From: Alcaligenes ammonioxydans
Lineage (GTDB): Bacteria; Pseudomonadota; Gammaproteobacteria; Burkholderiales; Burkholderiaceae_B
Length of the DNA stretch: 64,000 nucleotides
Reading direction: 5' to 3'
Assembly (NCBI RefSeq): GCF_019343455.1
Contig: NZ_CP049362.1
Location: 1,922,001 to 1,986,000, forward strand
Shown: in pieces, positions 57,110 to 64,000 of the stretch
Layout: every line of letters begins with the position of its first letter
How positions within the stretch are numbered: the stretch's first letter is position 1
Program-made: the position numbers and the translations under genes
The notes under the pieces: generated by a model
Databases searched by the model: none
Told to the model about the DNA's origin: nothing
The model's input: only the letters and a program-made list of their open reading frames with translations

Positions 57110-57204
57110 CATCTAACGCCTGGCACAGCGGATCGCAAACCTGGCGCGGCTTTTGGTACAAAAGGCGTGACAGGTTTGCGAATCCGTTGCTGCCACTTGT
57201 TAAC
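57110..57204 (-). other. attC: attC of dfrA1 cassette
   Basis: A recombination site of about 95 bases between ATCTAACGCC and GTTAACC with internal inverted repeats (GCAAACCTGGCG near 57133, CAGGTTTGCG near 57171). It joins the dfrA1 stop to the 3'-conserved segment. Confidence 0.8.
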
Positions 57205-57673
57205 CCTTTTGCCAGATTTGGTAACTATAATTTATGTTAGAGGCGAAGTCTTGGGTAAAAACTGGCCTAAAATTGCTGGGGATTTCAGGAAAGTAAACAT
57301 CACCTTCCGGCTCGATGTCTATTGTAGATATATGTAGTGTATCTACTTGATCGATCAGGCTTTTGTATATCTCCCCACCACCTGAAACAATGACATGATC
57401 CGTTATTTTCTTTAGGTTGGTTAAAGCATCTTTAATTGATGGAAAGATCACTACGTTCTCATTGTCAGATGTAAAACTTGAACGTGTTACGACCGCATAC
57501 TTTCGGTTGGGTAATGCTCCCATTGATTCAAAAGTCTTGCGTCCAACCAACAGCCATTGGTTATAGGTAATAGCTTTAAACAGGAGCTGTTCACCTTTGG
57601 CACTCCATGGAATATCAGGGCCATTCCCGATAACTCCATTCTTCGATATAGCTACCATTAGTGATAGTTTCAC
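57200..57673 (-). CDS. dfrA1: Trimethoprim-resistant dihydrofolate reductase DfrA1
   Basis: A 157-residue class A dihydrofolate reductase with reduced trimethoprim binding. [20 protein letters not shown] starts it, [20 protein letters not shown] and [20 protein letters not shown] follow. It matches DfrA1 as I know it apart from possible single-residue variation. It is the last cassette from the promoter. Confidence 0.94.
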   Translation of the reverse strand: MKLSLMVAISKNGVIGNGPDIPWSAKGEQLLFKAITYNQWLLVGRKTFESMGALPNRKYAVVTRSSFTSDNENVVIFPSIKDALTNLKKITDHVIVSGGGEIYKSLIDQVDTLHISTIDIEPEGDVYFPEIPSNFRPVFTQDFASNINYSYQIWQKG

Positions 57674-57687
57674 AATTCTTCCTCAGA

Positions 57688-57747
57688 GGTTAACGCCTGA
57701 AATAAGCCGTGCCGCGAAGCGGCATCGGCTTGATTGAATTGTTAGAC
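57688..57747 (-). other. attC: attC of catB3-type cassette
   Basis: About 60 bases from GTTAACGCCTG to GTTAGAC, with the palindromic GCCGTGCCGCGAAGCGGCAT core. It separates the chloramphenicol gene from dfrA1. Confidence 0.8.
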
Positions 57748-58374
57748 GGCAAACTCGAGCCAATACTTGTGCAGGCCAACAATATTAGACGAGCACAGCA
57801 TGGGCATTGCCGCTTTGATCTTCTCCAGTGACCAATTCCACCACTCCATCTCCAGAAGCAATGAAATTTCCTCATCGGTGAAGCGTTTCTTAATCTTCTT
57901 AGCGGGATTGCCGCCAACGATAGCGTAAGGCTCCACATCTTTTGTCACCAACGAGCGGCTGCCTATCACCGCACCGTGCCCGATCTTGATTCCGGGCATG
58001 ACCATTGCCTCAGAGCCGATCCAAACGTCATTGCCAATGACAGTATTACCTGCTTTTTGGAAGGCATCGAGTGCGCTTGAGAATGCAGGTTCTTCCTGCA
58101 TATAAAAGAACGGGAAAGATGATGCCCAGTCGTACCGATGCCCCTGATTGCCAGCCATGATAAAGGAAGCCCCACTCCCGATAGAGCAGAAACTACCGAT
58201 GATCAACTTATCAACGTCATCACGGTCCGGAAACAGATACCGTGCGCAGTCATCGAATGAGTGCCCATGATAGTAGCCAGAGTAATAGCTGTACCGCCCA
58301 ACTTTGATATTGGGGTTCTTCACTTGCTCAGAAAGCAGCTTGCCTTTGAAGGGGCTATCAAAGTAGTTGGTCAT
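57742..58374 (-). CDS. catB3: Chloramphenicol acetyltransferase CatB3-type
   Basis: A 210-residue xenobiotic acetyltransferase with left-handed beta helix (hexapeptide repeats such as [20 protein letters not shown] and [13 protein letters not shown]). It begins [20 protein letters not shown]. The sequence is that of the CatB3 group; distinction from close alleles would need alignment. Confidence 0.9.
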   Translation of the reverse strand: MTNYFDSPFKGKLLSEQVKNPNIKVGRYSYYSGYYHGHSFDDCARYLFPDRDDVDKLIIGSFCSIGSGASFIMAGNQGHRYDWASSFPFFYMQEEPAFSSALDAFQKAGNTVIGNDVWIGSEAMVMPGIKIGHGAVIGSRSLVTKDVEPYAIVGGNPAKKIKKRFTDEEISLLLEMEWWNWSLEKIKAAMPMLCSSNIVGLHKYWLEFAV

Positions 58375-58402
58375 AAGAGATCCCGCGGTCTGTGACTTTG
58401 CC

Positions 58403-58472
58403 GTCTAACGTAGAAGTAACCGGCGCTGCGCGGCTTTATCGCGCTGCGTCCGAGTTGACTGCCGGGTTGGGC
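58403..58472 (-). other. attC: attC of blaOXA cassette
   Basis: About 70 bases from GTCTAAC (58403) to GTTGGGC (58466-58472), the length usual for blaOXA-2-type cassettes. It overlaps the last codons of the gene. Confidence 0.78.
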
Positions 58473-59263
58473 GGCAACGCTTCGATAGAGCGAAGGATTG
58501 CCCGCACTATTGCCTCCCTTTTGAAAAGGTCATCCATCCTGTTTGGCGTATCAATATTCAGTGCGAAGAATACGGGGCCAGTCGGCCACTCAACCCATCC
58601 TACCCACCAACCCATGCGGCCTTCCCAGCCCGTCTTTGCGCGCAGTATCCAGTTGCGACCGGCTTCCACAATCATGAGGTCCTTGACCAAGCGCTGATGT
58701 TCTACCCGAAAGGGCAACTCGTTATGATAGAGCTTCCTGAGAAATGCAATCTGTTCTTGTGCCGCGATAGCAAGATTGCCATCTATCCAGTAATCGCCAT
58801 TACTTGTCGAAGGATCGGCGTTGCCATAGTCGATTTGCTTCAAATAGCGTCGAGCCTTGTCTTCACCGATCTCTTTTGCAAATAGCTCATAAATCCAGAC
58901 AGTAGAATTCCGCATTGCTGATCGCAAGTCTTGGTCTTGGTTGTGAGCTGCAAAGCTTCTTTTGATGCCGTCCCATCGGAAAACTTGAAACTCATCACGT
59001 GCAGCGCCTGCGTCAAGTGCAAAAAGTGTATGTGGAATCTTGAATGTCGAGGCCGGCGAGTAGCGTTTCTCTGACCGCACCTGATCAAAAACCAATATGA
59101 CACGATCTGTTTGGCGTTCGTCTGCCACAACTATCGTGCCTTTGGCTTGAAATTCGCTGAAAAACTTCCGCCAGTCAGAACGTTCGCGCATGCCTTCTTG
59201 TGCATGCGCGAACGTGCCAAAAACAAAAGTGGAGAAAAGTATTGCGAAGATTCGGATTGCCAT
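58436..59263 (-). CDS. blaOXA: Class D beta-lactamase, OXA-2 family (OXA-21-like)
   Basis: A 275-residue periplasmic serine beta-lactamase with signal peptide ending near FAHA. Active-site motifs are STFK at 72-75, the YGN triad (QIDYGNADPS) and KTG (RAKTGWEG). It has OXA-2-family hallmarks such as MIVEAGRNWILRAKTGWEGR. N-terminal residues FSTFVFGTFAHAQEGMRERS differ from OXA-2 itself and resemble OXA-21; the exact allele needs a database check. Start at ATG 59263. Confidence 0.92.
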   Translation of the reverse strand: MAIRIFAILFSTFVFGTFAHAQEGMRERSDWRKFFSEFQAKGTIVVADERQTDRVILVFDQVRSEKRYSPASTFKIPHTLFALDAGAARDEFQVFRWDGIKRSFAAHNQDQDLRSAMRNSTVWIYELFAKEIGEDKARRYLKQIDYGNADPSTSNGDYWIDGNLAIAAQEQIAFLRKLYHNELPFRVEHQRLVKDLMIVEAGRNWILRAKTGWEGRMGWWVGWVEWPTGPVFFALNIDTPNRMDDLFKREAIVRAILRSIEALPPNPAVNSDAAR

Positions 59264-59278
59264 TAAGTTTTCCTTGAC

Positions 59279-59338
59279 GCCCAACACCTGAATTAAGCCG
59301 CGCCGCGAAGCGGCGTCGGCTTGAATGAGTTGTTAGGC
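59279..59338 (-). other. attC: attC of aac(6')-IIa cassette
   Basis: Sixty bases from GCCCAAC (59279) to GTTAGGC (59332-59338) around a CGCGCCGCGAAGCGGCG palindrome. It overlaps the acetyltransferase stop codon. Confidence 0.82.
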
Positions 59339-59887
59339 AACACCGCGCTTTCTCTCGAAGGCTTGTCGTGTTTGAACCATGTAAACCGCCGGCCCGTCAG
59401 GCGTGGTGATGATCTTCTCCCGCACGAATCCTGCCTTCTCATAGCAGCGTATGGCTCGATGGTTGTTCGGAGTCGGGTCGGTCTGAATCTTCGTCACGGT
59501 GGGGTCCGAGAACAGTAGTTCAACGAGAGCGCGGACAAGCCTTGTTCCTAGGCCTTTGTTCAACTGTGTCGGGTCAGCCAGAGACTGGTCTATTCCTCGC
59601 ACTCCTGGATCAGTTTCATCTTCCCACCAGCCATCACCGCTTCCGAGCGCGACGTACGACTGAGCATAGCCGATCGGTTCCTCGCCCAGCATTGCGATGT
59701 ACGGTGTTACGGACTCTTCCGCCATCGCTCTGGGCAGGTAGTGTTCCAGCACTTCATCAAGAGTCGGTCGCTCTTCGTCACCACCCCACCACTCAACGAT
59801 GTGCGGCCGGTTGAGCCAATCATGGAGCATCGGCAGGTCGCGCTCGGTCATGAGGCGAAGAGTTATGGGGGGGGTGCTCGCGGACAT
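59333..59887 (-). CDS. aac(6')-IIa: Aminoglycoside 6'-N-acetyltransferase AAC(6')-IIa
   Basis: A 184-residue GNAT acetyltransferase modifying the 6'-amino group of gentamicin and tobramycin-type aminoglycosides. MSASTPPITLRLMTERDLPM starts it; QSYVALGSGDGWWEDETDPG and GLGTRLVRALVELLFSDP follow. It matches AAC(6')-IIa rather than AAC(6')-Ib, which has different N-terminal and C-terminal residues. It is the first cassette after the promoter. Confidence 0.94.
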   Translation of the reverse strand: MSASTPPITLRLMTERDLPMLHDWLNRPHIVEWWGGDEERPTLDEVLEHYLPRAMAEESVTPYIAMLGEEPIGYAQSYVALGSGDGWWEDETDPGVRGIDQSLADPTQLNKGLGTRLVRALVELLFSDPTVTKIQTDPTPNNHRAIRCYEKAGFVREKIITTPDGPAVYMVQTRQAFERKRGVA

Positions 59888-59906
59888 GAAATGGTCGCTC
59901 TGTGCT

Positions 59907-59913
59907 GCCTAAC
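59907..59913 (-). other. attI1: attI1 crossover site
   Basis: On the minus strand GTTAGGC at 59913-59907 is the attI1 core where the first cassette joins; AAAACAAA precedes it, as in standard attI1. Confidence 0.88.
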
Positions 59914-60048
59914 TTTGTTTTAGGGCGACTGCCCTGCTGCGTAACATCGTTGCTGCTCCATAACATCAAACATCGACCCACGGCGTAACGCGCTTGCTGC
60001 TTGGATGCCCGAGGCATAGACTGTACAAAAAAACAGTCATAACAAGCC

Positions 60049-61062
60049 ATGAAAACCGCCACTGCGCCGTTACCACCGCTGCGTTCGGTCAAGGTTCTGG
60101 ACCAGTTGCGTGAGCGCATACGCTACTTGCATTACAGTTTACGAACCGAACAGGCTTATGTCAACTGGGTTCGTGCCTTCATCCGTTTCCACGGTGTGCG
60201 TCACCCGGCAACCTTGGGCAGCAGCGAAGTCGAGGCATTTCTGTCCTGGCTGGCGAACGAGCGCAAGGTTTCGGTCTCCACGCATCGTCAGGCATTGGCG
60301 GCCTTGCTGTTCTTCTACGGCAAGGTGCTGTGCACGGATCTGCCCTGGCTTCAGGAGATCGGAAGACCTCGGCCGTCGCGGCGCTTGCCGGTGGTGCTGA
60401 CCCCGGATGAAGTGGTTCGCATCCTCGGTTTTCTGGAAGGCGAGCATCGTTTGTTCGCCCAGCTTCTGTATGGAACGGGCATGCGGATCAGTGAGGGTTT
60501 GCAACTGCGGGTCAAGGATCTGGATTTCGATCACGGCACGATCATCGTGCGGGAGGGCAAGGGCTCCAAGGATCGGGCCTTGATGTTACCCGAGAGCTTG
60601 GCACCCAGCCTGCGCGAGCAGCTGTCGCGTGCACGGGCATGGTGGCTGAAGGACCAGGCCGAGGGCCGCAGCGGCGTTGCGCTTCCCGACGCCCTTGAGC
60701 GGAAGTATCCGCGCGCCGGGCATTCCTGGCCGTGGTTCTGGGTTTTTGCGCAGCACACGCATTCGACCGATCCACGGAGCGGTGTCGTGCGTCGCCATCA
60801 CATGTATGACCAGACCTTTCAGCGCGCCTTCAAACGTGCCGTAGAACAAGCAGGCATCACGAAGCCCGCCACACCGCACACCCTCCGCCACTCGTTCGCG
60901 ACGGCCTTGCTCCGCAGCGGTTACGACATTCGAACCGTGCAGGATCTGCTCGGCCATTCCGACGTCTCTACGACGATGATTTACACGCATGTGCTGAAAG
61001 TTGGCGGTGCCGGAGTGCGCTCACCGCTTGATGCGCTGCCGCCCCTCACTAGTGAGAGGTAG
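60049..61062 (+). CDS. intI1: Class 1 integron integrase IntI1
   Basis: A complete 337-residue tyrosine recombinase that captures and shuffles cassettes. [20 protein letters not shown] carries the first catalytic Arg, [20 protein letters not shown] the His/Arg block and [20 protein letters not shown] the nucleophile Tyr. Residues 32 and 39 are Arg and Asn, the IntI1 variant that goes with the PcS promoter. It is transcribed away from the cassettes. Confidence 0.96.
   Translation: MKTATAPLPPLRSVKVLDQLRERIRYLHYSLRTEQAYVNWVRAFIRFHGVRHPATLGSSEVEAFLSWLANERKVSVSTHRQALAALLFFYGKVLCTDLPWLQEIGRPRPSRRLPVVLTPDEVVRILGFLEGEHRLFAQLLYGTGMRISEGLQLRVKDLDFDHGTIIVREGKGSKDRALMLPESLAPSLREQLSRARAWWLKDQAEGRSGVALPDALERKYPRAGHSWPWFWVFAQHTHSTDPRSGVVRRHHMYDQTFQRAFKRAVEQAGITKPATPHTLRHSFATALLRSGYDIRTVQDLLGHSDVSTTMIYTHVLKVGGAGVRSPLDALPPLTSER
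60136..60164 (-). promoter_or_regulatory. Pc: Cassette promoter, PcS (strong) variant
   Basis: On the minus strand, TTGACA (60164-60159) and TAAACT (60141-60136) are spaced by 17 bases, the strongest natural Pc form. It lies within intI1 and reads through attI1 into the four cassettes. The second promoter P2 is inactive: its TTGTTA and TACAGT boxes are 14 bases apart. Confidence 0.93.
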
Positions 61063-61264
61063 GGCAGCGCAAGTCAATCCTGGCGGATTCACTACCCCTG
61101 CGCGAAGGCCATCGGTGCCGCATCGAACGGCCGGTTGCGGAAAGTCCTCCCTGCGTCCGCTGATGGCCGGCAGCAGCCCGTCGTTGCCTGATGGATCCAA
61201 CCCCTCCGCTGCTATAGTGCAGTCGGCTTCTGACGTTCAGTGCAGCCGTCTTCTGAAAACGACA
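61063..61264. repeat. 5'-CS end with IRi
   Basis: The end of the 5'-conserved segment, including the 19-bp-type repeats (TGCAGTCGGCTTCTGACG and TGCAGCCGTCTTCTGAAAA) and the terminal inverted repeat IRi finishing ACGACA at 61264. No gene is present. Confidence 0.88.
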
Positions 61265-61269
61265 GAGCT
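61265..61269. repeat. Target-site duplication GAGCT, right copy
   Basis: Identical to 38016-38020 on the other side of the transposon. Confidence 0.9.
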
Positions 61270-61422
61270 GGTGGAACGCATGCAAGCCCCCGCATGCATC
61301 TGCGACGCGGTCATTTACGACGCCTGAAAAGCAAAGTAGTTTGGGTACGACCTGTAATGGTCAATACAGGTTCGAACAATGGCGTAGTGCAGAAAGACTA
61401 CGCGGTACAAGCGAAGGGTTGA
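61270..61422 (+). pseudogene. ICE gene, 3' part, split by resistance transposon
   Basis: Fifty codons and a stop, encoding GGTHASPRMHLRRGHLRR and then SKVVWVRPVMVNT. It continues in frame the gene broken at 38020 once the transposon and one GAGCT are removed. No start or ribosome binding site of its own is seen. Confidence 0.85.
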
Positions 61423-61548
61423 GAAGTCAGTTTTTTGGCTCTAAAGGGAGTTAGCCATAAAAATGGTTCATTTAAGTAGCCAAGAACCGCCTGGCTCAAT
61501 AGGATCGGGAAGCAGTATTTTTGGCTACCCTTCCCAAGGGTGGACAAG

Positions 61549-61794
61549 ATGGGTATACCCAAAATGACCAGTCAAAAAGGTGACGGCGTGAATAGGCAGA
61601 GAAGTATTACGGTGTTTATGGCATTGCTCTGTTTTAGCGGTGGCGTTGCCAACGCAGTATCGGCCATCCATCTTTTTATGGCTCGCACGGACTTCCAACA
61701 ATTTCTATGGCATGCAGCAACCGCAGTGCTAGCTTTTGGCTTTGCGATTGTTGCTCTGCTTACTAGGCGAAATATAAATAATGAGTCCAAGTGA
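61549..61794 (+). CDS. Small membrane protein, unknown
   Basis: About 81 residues (MGIPKMTSQKGDG start; AAGGG about 8 bases upstream). Two membrane helices at about 18-40 and 52-72. It overlaps the following recombinase gene by 14 bases. Family not recognised. Confidence 0.5.
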   Translation: MGIPKMTSQKGDGVNRQRSITVFMALLCFSGGVANAVSAIHLFMARTDFQQFLWHAATAVLAFGFAIVALLTRRNINNESK

Positions 61795-62452
61795 ACACCA
61801 CCAGGCACCGGGCGCTGCCCTCAAGGTGGCACGCATCTACATGCGCGTGAGCACGGAGGACCAAGACCTAAACCGGCAGGATGCCATCGTAGAGAGCACG
61901 AAAGCAGCCGGCTTTTACATCGCCGGCATTTACCGCGAGAAAGCCAGCGGCGCACGGGCCGATCGCGCCGAGCTACTGCGCCTGATTGCCGACCTGCAAC
62001 CAGGTGAAGTCGTGGTTGCGGAAAAGATCGACCGAATCAGCCGCTTGCCGCTAGTAGAGGCCGAACGCCTGGTAGCCTCGATCAGGGCCAAAGGCGCCAG
62101 GCTGGCAGTGCCTGGTGTTGTGGATTTGACGGAGCTGGCCGCCGAGGCGAAAGGCGTGGCCAAGGTTGTTTTGGAATCCGTCCAGGACATGCTTTTGAAG
62201 CTGGCGTTGCAGATTGCTCGCGACGACTATGAAGATCGGCGCGAGCGGCAGCGACAAGGCGTGGCGCTGGCCAAGGATGCTGGGCGCTATGCTGGCCGCA
62301 AAGCTGACACCCAAATGCACGATCGGATTATTGCGCTGCGGTCTGCAGGCCACAGTATTGCTGCTACGGCAAGATTGGCCGGATGCAGCGCAAGTCAGGT
62401 CAAGAGAGTTTGGGCGCTTCATCAACCATTGGCGCGGTCGGCCGGGTCGTAG
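61781..62452 (+). CDS. Serine recombinase (resolvase family)
   Basis: A 223-residue serine recombinase. VARIYMRVSTEDQDLNRQ has the nucleophile Ser at 24; VVAEKIDRISRLPLVEAERL and DDYEDRRERQRQGVALAKDA follow, with a C-terminal helix-turn-helix (SIAATARLAGCSASQVKRVW). It is not the TnpR of Tn1721 or Tn5393. It lies outside the Tn402 ends, so it belongs to the ICE or to another element inside it. It could resolve multimers of the circular ICE form. Confidence 0.82.
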   Translation: MSPSEHHQAPGAALKVARIYMRVSTEDQDLNRQDAIVESTKAAGFYIAGIYREKASGARADRAELLRLIADLQPGEVVVAEKIDRISRLPLVEAERLVASIRAKGARLAVPGVVDLTELAAEAKGVAKVVLESVQDMLLKLALQIARDDYEDRRERQRQGVALAKDAGRYAGRKADTQMHDRIIALRSAGHSIAATARLAGCSASQVKRVWALHQPLARSAGS

Positions 62453-62519
62453 TGTCCCATGCTCTAAAAACTTACTGAGATACAAGCAGAAATGACTTTT
62501 CAGTTTTATTCTGTAAAAT

Positions 62520-62539
62520 CACTGTTTATTTATCCAGTA
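62520..62539 (+). promoter_or_regulatory. LexA-box-like SOS operator before umuD
   Basis: CACTGTTTATTTATCCAGTA fits the CTG-N10-CAG pattern of proteobacterial LexA boxes, 7 bases before the umuD start. SOS induction of umuDC is inferred. Confidence 0.75.
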
Positions 62540-62545
62540 AGAATT

Positions 62546-62971
62546 ATGAATACTCCACTTCCTGTGACGCAGCTTCCAGTTCAGGTCTGGGCAATTTCTG
62601 CGACTGTACAGTGTGGATTCCCAAGCCCTGCGGAAGACCATACCCAAAAACGGCTCGACCTCAATGAGTTGCTGATTCATCAGCCTGACGCGACATTTTT
62701 CATGCGCGTGCGTGGCCCATCCATGCGTGACGCCGGGATAGACGACGGGGACTACGTGGTAATCGATAGATCTCTGGAGGCAAAGCACGGCAATGTCGTC
62801 TTAGCCGTTATCGATGGTGAGTTCACGATCAAACGCTTGTTTCGTCGGGCTGGTCGGGTGAAGCTACAGGCAGCGAACCCGACATTTACCGATATCGAGT
62901 TCCGTGATGGGCAAGAGTTGATCGTTTGGGGGGTAGTGACATGGACGCTCAAAGGCCTGTTACCCGCATAG
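62546..62971 (+). CDS. umuD: UmuD/RumA-like SOS mutagenesis subunit
   Basis: A 141-residue S24 peptidase-like protein that cleaves itself after SOS activation to UmuD', partner of DNA polymerase V. The cleavage pair Cys23-Gly24 (VQCGFPSP), the nucleophile Ser59 (RGPSM) and Lys96 (FTIKRL) are all present. Start MNTPLPVTQLP at ATG 62546. It overlaps umuC by 31 bases. Confidence 0.92.
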   Translation: MNTPLPVTQLPVQVWAISATVQCGFPSPAEDHTQKRLDLNELLIHQPDATFFMRVRGPSMRDAGIDDGDYVVIDRSLEAKHGNVVLAVIDGEFTIKRLFRRAGRVKLQAANPTFTDIEFRDGQELIVWGVVTWTLKGLLPA

Positions 62972-64000
62972 CACTCATCGATGGGAATTCGTTTTATTGC
63001 TCCTGCGAACGTGCGATGCGCCCAGCATATGAAGGGCGGCCGTTGGTTGTGCTTTCCAACAACGATGGCTGTGCTATCGCCAGGACGCAAGAGGCCAAAG
63101 ACTTGGGTATCAAAATGGGTGCCCCTTGGTTCCAGATCAAGCACTTGGCCGATACTCATGGCCTGATCGCACTATCTGCGAATTTCAGCCTTTACGGCGA
63201 CCTGAGTAGCAGGATGATGAATGTGATTGGCCAATTCTCACCACTCCAAGAAATTTACTCGATCGATGAGTCATTTCTTGATTTGACCGGGGTGCCCGGC
63301 ACGGGGCGAGAGATTGGAAGCGAGATCCGCCAGCGCGTAAGGCAGTGGGTTGGGATTCCAACATGCGTGGGCATCGGGCCGACAAAGACGTTGGCCAAGC
63401 TGGCAAACCACTTGGCTAAAAAGATGCCGCGCTTACAGGGTGTGTGCGATTTGTCAGGGCTGGCCACGGCGGACTTGATGCGTGCAATCCGCCATGTGCC
63501 AATTGACGAGGTCTGGGGTGTGGGCAGGAAGCTGGCGCCCAAGCTGCAGGCTTTAAACATCAATACCGCTGCTGACCTGGCCCAAGCCGACTGGCGTGTA
63601 ATGCGGGACCGATTCTCAATTGTTGTGGCCAAGACCGCCAGGGAGCTATTCGGAGAAAGCTGCCTCGAATGGGAAGAAGTGCCAGCAGACAAGCAGCAAA
63701 TCATGTGTTCACGCTCGTTCGGCAAGCCTGTTCTTGATCTGCAGGATCTTGAACAGGCCATCAGCACGTTCACGAGTCGCGCCGCTGAGAAGCTGCGTGC
63801 CCAGGAGGGCGTGACAGCGTCAATTCTCGTGTTCATTCGCACTAGCTATTTTCGCAACGATCCCCAGTACTCCGGCGGCACAGTGGCACGCCTGTTGACG
63901 CCGACGGACAGCACGGCCAGCTTGGTACAAGCTGCGCTGCAGGGCCTGCATCAAATCTATCGTGAAGGTTTCAAATACGCAAAAGCGGGGGTTTGCCTGT
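62941..64000 (+). CDS. umuC: UmuC/RumB-like DNA polymerase V catalytic subunit, partial
   Basis: At least 353 codons of a Y-family translesion polymerase, cut by the window end. ALIDGNSFYCSCERAMRPAY at the start has the first metal-binding Asp; YSIDESFLDLTG holds the paired acidic residues, CVGIGPTKTLAKLANHLAKK the helix-hairpin region. E. coli UmuC is 422 residues, so about 70 are missing from view. Plasmid and ICE umuDC homologues raise mutation rate during stress. Confidence 0.92.
   Translation, partial: MDAQRPVTRIALIDGNSFYCSCERAMRPAYEGRPLVVLSNNDGCAIARTQEAKDLGIKMGAPWFQIKHLADTHGLIALSANFSLYGDLSSRMMNVIGQFSPLQEIYSIDESFLDLTGVPGTGREIGSEIRQRVRQWVGIPTCVGIGPTKTLAKLANHLAKKMPRLQGVCDLSGLATADLMRAIRHVPIDEVWGVGRKLAPKLQALNINTAADLAQADWRVMRDRFSIVVAKTARELFGESCLEWEEVPADKQQIMCSRSFGKPVLDLQDLEQAISTFTSRAAEKLRAQEGVTASILVFIRTSYFRNDPQYSGGTVARLLTPTDSTASLVQAALQGLHQIYREGFKYAKAGVCL

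Larger units (their letters stand above)
38021..61264. mobile_element. Tn402-type, In4-like resistance transposon (23,244 bp)
   Basis: The left end TGTCATTTTCAGAAGACG at 38021 is Tn402-type IRt and the right end (complement of TGTCGTTTTCAGAAGACGG) at 61264 is IRi. Both are flanked by GAGCT. The arrangement IRi, intI1, cassettes, 3'-CS, 123-bp IRt fragment, IS6100, 152-bp IRt fragment is that of In4; the 123 (54755-54877) and 152 (38021-38172) base lengths can be counted directly. Between the two IS6100-IRt junctions sits 15 kb of Tn1721/Tn5393 material. The tni transposition genes are missing, so movement would need helper functions. Confidence 0.9.

Noticed and set aside
60010..60045. Second integron promoter P2
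   Set aside because: The TTGTTA and TACAGT boxes are only 14 bases apart, the inactive form.
1..64000. CRISPR array or rRNA genes
   Set aside because: No regularly spaced repeats with unique spacers and no rRNA-like sequence were seen.

Overview
The window looks like a chromosomal segment of an Alcaligenaceae-type betaproteobacterium (Alcaligenes or a relative). This rests on the core genes at the left end and on general resemblance; no rRNA or tRNA gene is present to fix the taxon. Bases 1-5316 carry housekeeping genes: a Tat-exported multicopper oxidase, purT (with an apparent one-base deletion), a small membrane protein and a two-domain PPK2-type polyphosphate:AMP phosphotransferase.

At 5467-5494 lies a sequence that closely matches the bacterial dif site, the XerC/XerD target at the replication terminus. 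Immediately inside it begins an integrative conjugative element (ICE) with a G-type (PFGI-1/ICEHin1056-like) mating apparatus. The parts are a MOBH relaxase on the minus strand, an intergenic region rich in inverted repeats (candidate oriT and promoter), and a 20-kb plus-strand operon from pilL to traG (9184-29812) with coupling protein, VirB4-like ATPase, pilin-like, core-complex and TraU/TraH/TraG-like proteins. No tyrosine integrase for the ICE is visible inside the window, so Xer-dependent integration is a plausible model. The ICE end near the relaxase is here; the other end is outside.

Bases 29941-38020 are ICE accessory genes: a ParE-type toxin-antitoxin pair, a ParB-like protein, DUF1330, a SprT-like metalloprotease, a PH-domain membrane protein, a DsbC-like thiol oxidoreductase, an unusual lysozyme-like/TIGR03758-like fusion, an H-NS-like DNA-binding protein and several small unknowns. 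The last ICE gene in this stretch is split by a 23,244-bp resistance transposon.

That transposon (38021-61264) is a Tn402-type, In4-like element bounded by IRt and IRi and by a perfect 5-bp duplication GAGCT. From the left it holds 152 bp of IRt end, a truncated IS6100, Tn1722 (the mcp-tnpR-tnpA core of Tn1721), tetR-tetA(A), a pecM remnant, Tn5393 (tnpA-tnpR, IS1133, strA-strB) lacking its right end, a complete IS6100 (880 bp), 123 bp of IRt end, the 3'-conserved segment (orf5, sul1, qacEdelta1), four cassettes (dfrA1, catB3-type, blaOXA-2-family, aac(6')-IIa, read right to left), attI1, and intI1 with a PcS-type promoter. Predicted resistances are tetracycline, streptomycin, sulfonamide, trimethoprim, chloramphenicol, beta-lactam, aminoglycoside and quaternary ammonium.

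From 61270 the ICE backbone resumes with the 3' end of the split gene, a small membrane protein, a serine recombinase and an SOS-type umuDC operon preceded by a LexA-box-like site; umuC runs off the window.
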